A stretch of DNA of 64,000 bases from Cornus controversa (taxonomy: Eukaryota > Streptophyta > Magnoliopsida > Cornales > Cornaceae): the NCBI GenBank assembly GCA_026545225.1, contig CM048845.1, positions 17,205,001 to 17,269,000 on the forward strand, written 5' to 3'. The translations under genes and the position numbers were made by a program. This document shows positions 12,051-23,130 of the stretch, one piece after another (the stretch's first letter is position 1; every line of letters starts with the position of its first letter). The notes below the pieces were generated by a model. It had not been told where the DNA came from. It worked only from the letters and a program-made list of their open reading frames with translations, and did no database searches.

Positions 12051-12790
12051 GTGATCGTATTAATTAGGCCTAGAAATACGTCTATACATCACAAACATAC
12101 TACGCATGCCTAGGTATAGTCTCTTCTCTCATTCAAGCTTTCTCTAATAGAAGAACATCCACAAGACCCATAAAAATCGAAACCAAAAACTCCAAAGTCT
12201 ATAAACAAAAGTACAAATAATGTGAACATAGAACGCTTACCTTGAAAATCACTAGCGGAAATGGAATGCTTGAACTTCGCCTTTTGAAAGAAAGGACGAG
12301 GATGATTTAGATGATGGGGGCTCACTTGGGGGAGGGGGTGCTGGATGCACGAGAACATGAAGAGTCGCCAAGAAGAAAGGGAGAAATGAGAGGGAGAGAG
12401 AAGAAGTTTGAATATTAAGTGACTGCATATGTAGTCACGTGCCTCGTGTAATGCATCGAAGTGGCTACTTCGATGCATCGTCGTTGAAGATCCATCGATC
12501 TGGAGGTTTCGATGCATCGAAGAGAATGATACATCGACCATCTATCGACACAAGGTGCAGAGGCTACTGGATTTGGCAGGAAAAATGGGATATTTAAAGA
12601 TCGATGCATCATCGCTAATGACGATGCATCGAAGTGGTGACTTGGATGCATCGTCGCTTCCTTTGACTGTAAATTTGCAAAATAGTCCCAAGTATGAAAA
12701 AAAAAATTTGTTTGATCCTCAAGTCATACCTCTCACACTCAAATACTTCAAAAATATTTAGATACATTCCTTTTGGATTTGAAGGGTCAC
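12051..12790. repeat. Unassigned segment with TCGATGCATCGA-type motif array
   Basis: Between 12445 and 12655 there are many copies of GATGCATCGA and ATCGATGCATC variants, in both orientations because the core is palindromic. On the minus strand the array is followed by a CT-rich stretch (near 12360-12410) resembling the downstream part of an LTR. The same motif occurs in the Athila-type LTR at 16728-16790, so this may be a diverged LTR or internal piece of a related element. Overlapping ORFs here are motif-driven and not credible genes. Confidence 0.5.
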
Positions 12791-12904
12791 ACGGAACATG
12801 ATAGGACTGCAAAAAATATTGCCAAGTTTAACGTTTACAGTAAGACATGTGCAGTAATTATGCACAATATCTACCCCAAAGGATTCACTCTCATGATTGA
12901 CAAT

Positions 12905-13777
12905 ATGATGAGATGCGTCAAAGGTATCCATCATAACGGTCATATTCTAAAAAGAGATGTACATCACCCCGGTACGACAATTAACGCAAGCGTTAGCTGT
13001 AGCCAAAAATCGGCGACGTAGAATGATTGGAATATGCTTTGTAGGATCTTGGACAAGTTTGATATCCAGAACTATGAAGTCCACTGGGAAATAAAATTTG
13101 TCCACTTGGATGAGAACATCCTCAATTATCCCACGTGGTTGTCTCACCGATCGGTCGGCAAGTTACAACACAACTGTGGTTAGTTTAAGCTCTCCGAGCC
13201 CTAATTTCTTATAGACTGAGTAAGGAAGTAAATTAACACTTGCTCCCAAGTCAAGGAGGGCTCGTTCGAATTCATGGTCACCAATGACACATGAGATTGT
13301 TGGAGCACTCGGATCCTTGAACTTTGGAGGGGTGTTATTTTGAAGAATTGAACTCACTTGCTCAGTCAATTGGACTTTCTTAGGAACTTGGTTCCTAGAT
13401 TTACGATTTTGAGTTCATAAGTCCGTAAGAAATTTAGCATAGGAAGGAATTTATTTTATAGCATCAAGAAGAGGAATATTGATTTTTACTTGCTTGAAGA
13501 TTTCTATCATATCTTGCAATTTCTCTCCTTGTTTCCCGAATTGAGTTGGCTCCCTCAATCTTTGAGGAAAGGGAATAAGAGGTTCATATGAAGCCGATTG
13601 ATTTGGAGTTAATGAAAATTTAGCTTCAATGATTTTATCATTTCCTTTTTCTTTTGGATTATTAAATAGCTCCTTTGGATATATTGGAAGGTCTTTTGTA
13701 GTAAAAATGGGACTGTTTAGATTTATCGGTTTCTCACATTCTCTCTCTTTTATCTTATCCATAGAATTTTCTAGCAC
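12905..13777 (-). pseudogene. Athila-type gypsy protease region
   Basis: Minus-strand translation contains ERALLDLGASVNLLPYSVY, the aspartic protease site with D-L-G-A in place of D-[ST]-G-A, as is common in Athila-type elements. It is followed by DFIVLD, then PIILRRRFLATANA and NCRTGVM, matching the end of the retropepsin fold. Upstream, IPFPQRLREPTQFGKQ and KQVKINIPLLDAI match the gag-protease linker of this group. It is split by frameshifts. No reverse transcriptase follows, so pol is lost beyond about 12790. Confidence 0.85.
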
Positions 13778-15236
13778 TGTACCACTCCTTAAAGTAATAA
13801 TTGATTGAGCTTATTCTTTGTTGAACTCAAAAGGAATGGGAAGTATCATCAATTACTTGAATTCCATTTGGATTTGCAACCGTTTGACTAGGCAACCTTC
13901 CACCCTCTCTACGATTCATTGCATTGGCTAGCTATCCCAATTGGGACTCTAATTTTGTAATAGATTGTGAGTGGGCGTTGATCTTTTGAGTATTACTTTC
14001 GATATTACCTAAAGCTGCCAAAATCTTTTCCTTAAAACTTAGGTTTCGAGAAGGTGATTGATTGGGAGTGTAGTAGAAACTTGAATTTAAATAGGGTTAA
14101 TAAGGTCTAGGTTGGAATTGAGATGGACCTTGTTATCCAGATAGCCCCCTAGGTCCTTGATATTGGCCTTGGTTCCCATATTTGAATTGGTTTTGATCTC
14201 TCCATTCGGGAGTATAAGAATTATGGTAGGACACTTGGCCCGACCTAGAGTAAAGTGCATTCGCTTGCTCTTGTGAAAATTCAGGATATTGTCCCGCATG
14301 AGGGCAGTCCTTTATATAATGTGAAGGGCTAGAGCAGAATGAACACACAACATATGTGGGATGAAGGGTAGGATTAGGAATAGTAGGATTGGAGGAAGAA
14401 GAAGAAGAAGAAGAACCGACCAACATAACTTGATCCAATTTGTTTTCTACAGCTTCTATCTTCCTATCCGTTGCTTGCTCTTTACGCATTTCAAAAATAC
14501 TTGTAGTTTGGGCAATAAGAGGAGCGACTACCTTATTTTTCCTTTTATTAGAAGAACGGTGAGACAAATTTTTGCTCAAGTTCTCAAAGACTATCCATGC
14601 TTCATCAGGGCTTTTTTGAAAGAATGTACCTCTATAACTAGCATCAACCATTTGTTTGTGAGGCTCCCCTAACCCATCATAGAATCCTTGCACCAATTGT
14701 CATTTGAGAATAGCATGGTGTAGGCAAGATCTCAAAAGATCTTTCATCATTTCCCATATTTCATGAAAAGCTTCTCCCTCCCTTTGAGAAAAGTCAATGA
14801 TGGTTGTTCATGCATCATTAGTCTTTTCCATTAGAAAGTATTTCTTTAGGAACTCTCGTTGCATTTTTGCCTAAGAGTTAATGGAATTTAGCTCTAAGAA
14901 ATTAAACCATTGTTTGGCTTTATCCTTGAGTGAGAAAGGAAAAAGACGAAGTCTTAAGTTGTCCTCTGCTTGTGCATTCAACTGTAAAGTCGAGCACACT
15001 TCTAAGAATTCATCAATATGTTTATAAGGATCTTGGTTAGGGAGTCTATGAAAATAACTAAGAAGATTAATTATTGAGGATTTGATTTCAAAATTATTCC
15101 TCCTCGCATTCGAAAAACGAATACAAGAAGGAGATGCATAGGTAGATGGAACATAAAAATCTCGAAGAATCTCACCGCCCGGTGGGGGTGGTAAGATTGG
15201 ATTTTGTGAAACATTTTGATCGTCATTATTTTCCAT
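13778..15236 (-). pseudogene. Athila-type gypsy gag remnant
   Basis: The likely start is the ATG at 15236-15234 (MENNDDQN). Gag sequence follows, with the block DPYKHIDEFLEVCSTLQL and then LFPFSLKDKAKQWF, typical of retrotransposon gag. After a stop and frameshifts it continues with FYDGLGEPHKQMVDAS and a zinc knuckle C-SF-C-SSPS-H-YIKD-C (CX2CX4HX4C) near 14300-14345. Stops and frameshifts show it is inactive. It would package RNA of the element if intact. Confidence 0.88.
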
Positions 15237-15606
15237 TATTTCTCTCCTATGTTCTCTAAACAATATAGGGTCCCTAGGAACGCTACTATGTTGTCTAAGA
15301 GTTCGTTCAAGTTCAAGGTCACACGGCAATAGGGGCAATGACAAGAATCTCCTACCTTGCATATGAATAAACGAAAAACTTTAAAACTATGTGCAAAAAT
15401 AAAATTTAAATTTCTAAGTGCAAGAAAGTTGAGTACTCTACTCACAAGGATCCAAGCTTAAGCCTTAATGTCTTGATTGGACAAGTACCTACAATGAAAC
15501 ACTTAAGAAATAAAGAAAAAGATATTTACAAATAAAGAATATAAAGAATGAGTTAAATTAAAATTTAAACAAGACTCAATCCTCTAATGTAGCGATTTAA
15601 CCGTAG

Positions 15607-15624
15607 TCCCCAGCAACGGCGCCA
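15607..15624 (-). promoter_or_regulatory. Retrotransposon primer-binding site (tRNA-Asp type)
   Basis: On the minus strand it reads TGGCGCCGTTGCTGGGGA. It differs by one base from the tRNA-Asp-complementary site TGGCGCCGTTGCCGGGGA common in Athila and Tat gypsy elements. It lies just inside the LTR at 15633-17056 and upstream of gag. Confidence 0.85.
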
Positions 15625-15632
15625 AAAATTAT

Positions 15633-17056
15633 TGTGTGTGGTTGCGCTACTCGCAATTTATAAATTTACCACTTGCAATAGAATGAATTCTTGAAGGATA
15701 GGGCTCTAAGTTGAGGATGTCGATCCCACAGAGACTACATAGGTATCATTCACTAAAGATTGAGGGTTGGTTCTTGTTTAAACCCAATCGTGTCAGTTGT
15801 TGTTTACTCTACTTTGAAAGCATAAAAGCAATTTAACTACAAGGGTTAAGAGAAGAATGAAAGACTAGGGTTAGACATCCCCGCTAACCTCATAATATGT
15901 CACACTTATAATAAATTGGAGAAATTTATGCAAATGTGTACTAATGACGCGTTGACAAGTCCCACCCACAACGATGTCGCCAAGAAAATACACACCTTAA
16001 TATACTATAATTCATTTTTGAAAAACGTGATTTTTCTTATTTATCTAATTACCTACTTGTAGTAAAATCATCGTCACATGATTTTTCTACCTACCTACTT
16101 ACCTAATTGAAGCAAAATCACATTTTCTAAGTATGGACTATGCAAATCTAGCTATGCATGTTATAGTGAAAACTAGTCTCAAGCCATCACTTGTAGTCCT
16201 TGTGAAACATACAAGTGTTTGAAAATCATGTGGGAAATTTAAGCCTTCTGAGACAAGAAGATAAATCATAACACATGAGCATGGAGAATTTGTACACTTA
16301 TAATTATATAAGGCCCAAGGCAAGAGACACATACGTCAAATACATAAAAATCCCCAATTCATTGAAGTTAGAACATATTTACAAAGTTAGGGTTTGTCAA
16401 AACCTTAGAAAATGATTAGTTGATCATGGTGGGCTAGAAGCACTCTATAGACAGAGATGGTCCCATGCTTAAAATGGTCTTTAAGCCCTTACAAAGCCCT
16501 CTTTGAAACTTTCCCTCTTTAGAACTTCACTTTCTCTCTCTAGAATTCTAAAATATGCTCTATATTTCAAGAATTGTGTATTTTTTTATTATTACATATT
16601 CTCTAGCTATATAACTGATCTGAGACTCAAAATATCATAGAAATTCCGTGTAAGGCTTTATCCAAGCAAAATTAGACAAGTGGCAAGTGGAGAAAATATC
16701 TGTACAAAAATATCTTCAGCAGGTTCAAATGATGCATCGAAGTAGGCAATTTGATGCATCGAAGTGTCTACTTCGATGCATCGATCTTCCTTCTTCTACA
16801 AATCTTCAACTTTCTATCTTTTAGACTCCGGTCTTGACACGCCCTTCACTATTCCTTGATGAAACTTTGCTCGAAGTATGGTAAGACATAGGAATGCATT
16901 GTTGAACTGATAAAAGAGTCAAATTATACCACATTCTAAGTTTAAACCTGAAATCATCAAAAACATAAAAACACGTAAAAACTATACAATATGTGCAGTT
17001 ATGGGATCAAGATACATAAGTAAAGGCGTAAGAATGTATACATTCAACGCTTATCA
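15633..17056 (-). mobile_element. Athila-type gypsy LTR, about 1.42 kb
   Basis: On the minus strand it starts TGATAAGCGTTGAATG at 17056 and ends in CACACA near 15633, just before the primer-binding site. It is related to the LTRs at 17761-19205 and 26791-28276 at both ends. It contains three ATGCATCGA-type motifs at 16728-16790. A polypurine tract on its upstream side and a primer-binding site on its downstream side mean that internal sequence adjoined it on both sides. Confidence 0.8.
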
Positions 17057-17400
17057 TACCCCCAAACTTAGATATTGTTAGTCCCTTAGCAATACAAAAC
17101 TAAAAATAAAATGAAACAACTAAATTAATTCCTCTTTCGTGGGAGATCCGGTTGCATTTAGCAAATGCAACAAGCCTTTTAAACCCCTAGGCATCCCTAG
17201 TGGACGAGTGAAATCTCGTTGGGTTTAACACTTGTTAAACTCATAAAAATATGCAAAAATGGTGAAATTCTCTGTCATCAACTAGAATTAAGAGTGATAC
17301 CCCAATTAATGTTCAAAATGATAAATGCAACAAGTAGTATGGATCTCTATGGACATCAATAAATCTAGACTGTCAAAAATTAGAGTTAGGCAACAGTCCC
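17057..17400 (-). mobile_element. 3' internal end of an Athila-type element, minus strand
   Basis: The minus strand reads TAAGTTTGGGGGTA immediately before the LTR start at 17056, the polypurine tract expected just upstream of a 3' LTR. It is preceded by GCTAAGGGACTAAC, seen in similar form on the other strand at 17726-17740. No coding motif was recognised. The inner boundary near 17400 is estimated. Confidence 0.6.
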
Positions 17401-17760
17401 CACCAAAAAGTATGATTTCAATAAAGGAAGCTAGTGAGTTGAAGGGGTATGTGACTTAGTATATTCGGAGCTGGGTAATGCTACATGAGATGACTGCTAG
17501 TTCACTTTTCACGAGGGAGCTAGATTTGGTTATTTTGAGACATGTTGATGTGAATTATGTATGGGGATCATTACTTTAAATTATGAAATTTTAAAATTTG
17601 AAATTATTCTTGAATGCAAGTTGGTAACTATATATTGTAGTTTTCTTCTTGATGAACGTTGAAACAGGAATTTTGAATGTTAGTGTTTAGTTAGTTTCCT
17701 TTGTTTTAGTTTTATTTTATTCTATTGCTAATGGACTAGCAATATGTAAGTTTAGGGGTG
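17401..17760 (+). mobile_element. 3' internal end of an Athila-type element, plus strand
   Basis: Ends with GTAAGTTTAGGGGTG at 17746-17760, a polypurine tract directly before the LTR start TGATCGGC at 17761. With the mirror-image arrangement at 17057-17070, this places two 3' element ends head to head. No coding motif was recognised. Confidence 0.6.
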
Positions 17761-19205
17761 TGATCGGCATTGAATGTTGCGCATTCTAGCCTCTTAACTT
17801 ACGTATTTTATTCTCTTAGTGATAGATAATTTTGTAATTTTACTTCATTTTAGTGTTTTCTGTATTTTCAAGGCCTTAATGATTATTTCAGTTAAAACTA
17901 TGATTTTAGGCTTTTAAAGATGACATCTAAAAGGGTTAGATAAAGCCTACATCAAATGGATCCATTCAACTCCATATTTTAAGTCAAGATAGTCGAAGGA
18001 AAAGGTCCAAGAAAATTATAACTGCTTAAGGAGATTACGAGCCTAAAGCCCAATTCTGCACTTAATCCAATTTTAATCCCATTTTGGAAAGTGGCATAAA
18101 AGTCATATTTTTGAGTGTCAATTCGACTTAATTTTCATGTAAGTTAAACGAAATTCGATTCTGGACACTTTTGTATTTCACGAAAATTCCGTGAATCAAA
18201 CTTCTACAGGGTCAAAACTCGGGCCTAATGTCAGTAGAAAAATTCACATGTTTAGTGCTGCTAAAAACCCTAATTATCTCCTAATTGGATTAGGACTTTA
18301 TGTTTTCTCTTGGGGGTTTAAAAGTGGTGAATTGGGGTTGTTTGAGGAGAGCTTGAAGACAAATTTTAAAGACTTTTTAGCAGAGCTTTGGAGTGGAGAA
18401 CCATTAGAGAACGAAGTCTTACGCGTATTCCAAGAAGATAGCGTCTTCTTCCTCAACAATTGAAGTGTCTTCTTTTACCATGAGCAGCTACTTCATCCAC
18501 TAGGGTTTTGATGTAGTCCTAACTAAGTATCAATGGTTTAATTGTTCTAATTATTGGGGATTTTTGTATTCATGCATAGATTGTGTGGTTTAGAGGATTC
18601 TTCTTATAGAATTAAGCAATAAAAGTCTTATAAATTCAGTTTCAATGATTTCTTATCTTGTCTTAGATACTTGATTATTGTTATTGAACTCAATTTCTCT
18701 TATTTTCTATTATTATGAGAGCGATTATTACATAATAGTTTAGTGAATATATCATTAAAAGCTTTGATGGATTATTCCTAGAGAAAATAGAGTAGTTAGG
18801 CAGATGGCTTATGCCAATCGAAGATAGTCCACGACTTAGCCTTAATCATATGTTATCTTCTTAACGGATGGAGGTGAGCTTGTAACCACTGACACCACTT
18901 ATGCATGATATGATTCCCCATAGCTTGTTCAATTGGCCATTGATTGTGAAGTTAGTGGTCAAGTCAATTACCCTAGATTTATCTCATATTTTCTACACTT
19001 TCTTAGTTTCTTTTGTTTTTATTTTAATTGCTTCTTTAGTTAATTTAGTTATAAAAATCAGAATTCTTGTCTTTAAAATTTAATTAGAATTAATTTCATA
19101 TACCAATTCATTTAGACCATAGTCCTTGAGGTTCGACACCCCTTTCGATAGCCCTGTTCTGCAAGAAATTCGTTCTATTACGAAGTGTGGTAATTTAATT
19201 AATAC
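17761..19205 (+). mobile_element. Athila-type gypsy LTR, 3' truncated
   Basis: Starts TGATCGGCATTGAATG and runs parallel to the minus-strand LTR at 26791-28276 over almost its entire length, including TTTTCTGTATTTTCA, the block describing a GGAGGTGAGCTTGTA segment, and ATAGCCCTGTTCTGCAAG near the end. It stops about 30 bp short of the intact copy's end, where the element at 19206 begins. The 90-codon ORF at 18191-18463 lies inside the LTR and is not a gene. Confidence 0.82.
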
Positions 19206-19529
19206 TGATGGAGTGTTTGACTCCTAATATGAAACGTATAATACGTGGGAGGATAGTGCTAAGGTGACGTGGATAAGAAGAATGCTTGACCAAGACTGGT
19301 TATCTCCGAGTGAGAAAGGGAAACTGAAAGACAAAGTTTTACTAGGATACGCCCTCACTTGGTCACTATAAATACAGGACGGTTCATAAACCAAGGTACG
19401 CAATTAATATCCTCAGGGTGAATTTTTGCTTCATTAATTAGTGCCGTCTGTGGGAATCAATCACAAACTTGATTGTTCTACACGAATCATATACGAAGCA
19501 TGATGCACCTACGATCTCGGTTAGAGACT

Positions 19530-19660
19530 ACGGTCGTATAGGACCCTCCTGCGCAGGGTCTTCCTGCCGGCCACAATCCTCCAATGCAGGACCTTCCTGC
19601 CGACCACAATCCTCCAGTGCAGGACCTTCCTGCCGGTCATAATCTTCCAGCCCCACAGGA
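19530..19660. repeat. Tandem repeat of about 39 bp in the LARD-like interior
   Basis: Copies contain CAGGACCTTCCTGCCGACCA followed by CAATCCTCCAGTG. The minus-strand reading frame through it gives a repeated VGRKVLHWRI pattern, which explains an ORF of 137 codons that I do not accept as a gene. Confidence 0.6.
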
Positions 19661-20024
19661 TCCTCCTATCAGCTATGACCTTCTTGGCGGATAAGACCCA
19701 CTTGCTGCCCTTGATCTTCCCGCCTGTAATGTGCCAGCTGCAGGACTGGAAGGCATGCAAACCCCTTGACAAATGGACTTCCTTGGGGCACGCCCCAAAA
19801 TCCCAAACAACTAGGAACGGATTCCAGCATTGGAATACCAAGTTGGAACTTGAATCAAAGTCTAACCCAGATACTCCAACAAAATACGACAATTCTGTAG
19901 CGCCTCCCTCCTGTAACACCAGTACCATCGCCAAGTCACCTTAGGCCTGTTGATCCAGAAGGGGATGGTGTTGGGCGAGATAGTGAAGTCCCAACGGACG
20001 ACACTCAGGTCCGAGAACATTATA

Positions 20025-20345
20025 AAAATAGCCCTACGGGGGCACAGCCCTACACACGGCTAGCCCTACGAGGGCACAGCCCTACGGGGACACAACCCTA
20101 CGGGGATACACCTCCAAGGAGGGCCTTTAATGAGAAAGGCGAGATGGATGAATTTTGAGAACATTTTTAAAATAGCCTTACGGGGGCACAGCCCTACGCA
20201 CAGCTAGCCCTACGGGGACACTCCCCTATGGGCGACTACGAGGACACGACTCTTCACGGACACACCACCTCAAAGGGACTTTAATGAAAAAGTCGAGATA
20301 ATTAATCCCGAGAACATCGTCAACCGACCCTACGAGGGCACAACC
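20025..20345. repeat. CCCTACGGGGGCACAG repeat cluster
   Basis: Many variants of AGCCCTACGGGGGCACA are repeated, and a longer unit including CTTTAATGAGAAAGGCGAGA, GAACAT and the CCCTACG block recurs about every 140-170 bp. This is internal non-coding repeat DNA of the LARD-like element. Confidence 0.6.
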
Positions 20346-20451
20346 CGTTAAAAGAAATTTTACCAAAGGGCGGGTAAGTCCCACCAAGGTTATCGGATGG
20401 CTTATGAAGAGTTGTGCTATTAAGCTTATTAGTTAAAAATTATTAACCAAG

Positions 20452-20526
20452 TGAGTTATTGGCATAATGGTAAGGGTGAGACCATTAGAGCTTATTAGCT
20501 AAGGTTCGATTCTTCAAAGTGACAAT

Positions 20527-20532
<6 letters not shown>
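20452..20532 (+). mobile_element. tRNA-derived SINE-like fragment
   Basis: TTGGCATAATGGTAAGG resembles a pol III A box, and GGTTCGATTC about 40 bp downstream is an almost perfect B box. It is followed by a long (TA)n tract, a common position for a SINE tail. It sits inside the LARD-like element. Confidence 0.5.

Positions 20533-20584
<52 letters not shown>
20533..20584. repeat. (TA)n microsatellite
   Basis: An uninterrupted TA dinucleotide tract of about 52 bp, followed directly by a GC-rich repeat. Confidence 0.95.
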
Positions 20585-20586
<2 letters not shown>

Positions 20587-20589
20587 GGC

Positions 20590-20910
20590 TTAAGAAGAAA
20601 CTGGTCCGACTAAACTGCGGGCCCACCGCGCCCAGCCCAAGTCGGGCCCGAGCACCCGGCCAAGGCCAGGACCGAGCCCCCTACCCAAGCCGGGTCCTAG
20701 TGCCCGGTCAAGGCTGGGTGACCCACTGCGCTTGGCCAAATCAGGCAACCCACAGTGCCCGGCCAAGGCCGACCCCACAGCGCCCGGCCTAGGCCGGGTG
20801 GTCCACAATATCTGACCAAAGCCGGGTGGCCCACAACTCCCTGCCCAGGCCCAGTTGCTCTTAGCCCAGGTGCGCGACCCAAGCCTTGGTGCCAGACATG
20901 TGGCCCACAT
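20590..20910. repeat. GC-rich GCCCGGCCAAGGCCGGG repeat block
   Basis: Imperfect iterations of CCCGGCCAAGGCC with GGCCCAC or GACCCAC spacers. GC content is far above the rest of the window. ORFs on both strands here are composition artefacts of proline, glycine and arginine codons. Confidence 0.7.
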
Positions 20911-21410
20911 ACACGTGTAAATCTGGGCCTACCAAAAAAAAAAAATAGGCTAGGCTAGCGGTTCAAGTATCCATTAAAATACCAAATGTTCCTGATGTTC
21001 GACAAGGCGACAAGCGAACCTCATGAACAGAGGGCATCTGATGGGGTGTTTGACTCCTAATATGAAACGTATAATACGTGGGAGGATAGTGCTAAGGTGA
21101 CGTGGATAAGAAGAATACTTGACCAAGACTGGTTAACTCCGAGTGGGAAAGGGATACTGAAAAGATAGAGTTTTACAAGGATACGCCTTCACTTGGTCAC
21201 TATAAATACAAGGCAGTTCATATACCAAGATACGTAATTAATACCCTTTGAGTTCCTTTACAGCTTTTAAAACCCTTCTAATTTCTAACTTGATCGTCGG
21301 AGCGTAGTCGGCCGGCACCGCGTCGGTGCCCTTTTGATTACTTTTCTCTTGTCCTTTTTTACAGGTTGATGTTTGACTAGTTCGGGGTGGATTTTTGCTT
21401 AATCAGATAC

Positions 21411-22330
21411 ATTTACCAACAAATCAATATGTTCCCACTTCCACATAGCTACTAGTAAGGGTTATAACAAACCCACCGGTCTCTGATGTTTGGCCTTTAC
21501 TTGTTGACAAGTGAGGCACCTTGCCACAAACTGTGCAACATTCTTTTTTGTATCTTTCCACCAATACTGTCTACGCAAATTGTAATACATCTTGGTACCA
21601 CTAGGATACACTGCAAGTCTAGAATTATGAAATTCTCTAAAAACATCATCCCTTCAGGCCAAAAGTATAACCATTTTTCCCTTGAACCTCAAACCTCCAT
21701 CGAAATGAACTATCCAGTTTTCCACCACCCGAAATTCAAATGCGAATATCCTCCATCTCACTATCATACCTTTGCTCCTCAACCACTCTACTCACTAGAG
21801 TTGGTTGTGCAATAAGAGTGAACAAAGTCGCCGGTTCACCACCTTCACTGAAATACAATCCCATTTTTGAGATGTCTTCCATCATTTTTCACTCATATGA
21901 TTTCCTACTCATGGCATCGGCTACCACAATAGCCTTTCATGGTGATACTTAAGATTAAAGTTGTAATCCTCCATGTACTTCATACATCTCCGTTATCTCA
22001 TATTCAAGTCATTTTATGTGAAAAAGTACTTCATGCTCTTATGATCGGAGAAAACCTCAAACTTTTTTCTCATACAAGTAATGCCTCCACATTTTTAATG
22101 CAAAGATTACCGTCACTAATTCCAAGCCATGAGTTGGGTAATTCTGCTCATGTGTCTTCAACTGTCGAGACCTATATGCAACAACCCTCTCGGTTTACAT
22201 CAATACACATCTCAACCCATCCCGTGAAGCATCATAATAGATCACATAACACAAACCATGCTCGGGAATTATCAATATTTGAACACTACTCAATTGACTC
22301 TTTAATTTCATAAATTAATGCTCACAAGAT
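21411..22330 (-). pseudogene. Gypsy element G1: RNase H and integrase N-terminus
   Basis: Minus-strand reading gives RNase H sequence ([19 protein letters not shown], then [10 protein letters not shown] and [13 protein letters not shown]), then the integrase zinc-binding region with HPGGTK-like YPSGTKMYYNLRRQYWW and FVARCLTCQQVKAKHQRP, including the C-x2-C of the HHCC motif. It breaks off at WKWEHIDLLV next to the LARD-like element, so the integrase catalytic core is gone. Several frameshifts are present. The order RT, RNase H, integrase identifies Ty3/gypsy. Confidence 0.85.
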
Positions 22331-23130
22331 CATTCCACACAAACCTAACTCCTTTACGAGTAAGTTTAGTCAAAAGCACTACTAACCTCGAAAAGTCTTT
22401 CACAAACCTTCGATAATACCCAGTTAATCCCAAGAAACTATGTTTCTAAAATATGTTTTTCAACCTTTCCCATTCCGTCATCGCCTCAATCTTAGAAGGA
22501 TCCATGAAAACTCCTCCTTCCAACACTACATGTCCAAGGAACTTCACTTCCGTTAGCCAAAATTCACTTTTTCCATACTTGGCATACAAACGGTGCTCCC
22601 TCAAGATTTATAACATTGTCATCAAATGAATCCATGTTCCTTCATAGAAGATGAGTTTATGAGAATCAATCCAAATAAAAACTGAAGACTCAGTTTATTA
22701 AGTCTATGAACGATGTCGGTGCATTCATCAAACCAAATGGCATCACTAGAAACTCATAGTGTCCATATCTAGTTCGAAAAGAAATCTTCGGAATGCCCTC
22801 ATCTCTTACCCTCAATTGGTAATATCTTGACCTCAAGTCAATCTTCAAAAAACACATTGAACCCTTAAGTTAATCAAACAAGTCATCTATCCTTGGCAAA
22901 TGATACTTGTTCTTGATCGTTGTTTGGTTCAACTTTCAATAGTCTATACATAACCGCAAAGATTCGTCCTTCTTCTTAGCAACTAGGATCGGAGCTTCCC
23001 AAGGCGATGTACTAGACCATACAAATCCCTTATCTAACAATTCCTATAATTGATCTTTCAACTCATTCAACTCTGCCGATGCCATGCGGCACGGTGCCAT
23101 AAAGATAGGCGCGGTACCAGGAGGAAGATT
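22331..23130 (-). pseudogene. Gypsy element G1: reverse transcriptase remnant
   Basis: Visible RT blocks on the minus strand are [68 protein letters not shown] and [16 protein letters not shown]. The catalytic Y/F-x-D-D block falls in a decayed stretch where only the first aspartate is recognisable, in a shifted frame. Stops interrupt the frame repeatedly. Belongs with 21411-22330 and the protease and gag upstream. Confidence 0.85.

Larger units (their letters stand above)
19206..21405 (+). mobile_element. Non-autonomous LTR retrotransposon (LARD/TRIM-like), 2.2 kb
   Basis: Two direct LTR copies lie at 19206-19433 and 21039-21405. Both start TGATGG[AG]GTGTTTGACTCC and share TATAAATACA. The left copy lacks about 140 bp that is present in the right copy near its end. 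Just inside the left LTR is GTGCCGTCTGTGGGAA, resembling the primer-binding region of many plant gypsy elements. Flanks are AATAC (19201-19205) and GATAC (21406-21410), a possible 5-bp duplication with one change. No gag or pol is present. The interior is made of repeats. Confidence 0.8.

Noticed and set aside
12110..12651. Minus-strand ORFs of 143 and 78 codons
   Set aside because: Overlapping frames through a GATGCATCGA motif array next to Athila remnants; no protein domain.
18191..18463. Plus-strand 90-codon ORF beginning MNQTSTGSKLG
   Set aside because: It sits wholly inside an Athila-type LTR, and the related LTR at 26791-28276 does not keep the frame open.
20590..20958. GC-rich ORFs on both strands
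   Set aside because: Composition artefact of a GCCCGGCC repeat inside a non-autonomous LTR element.
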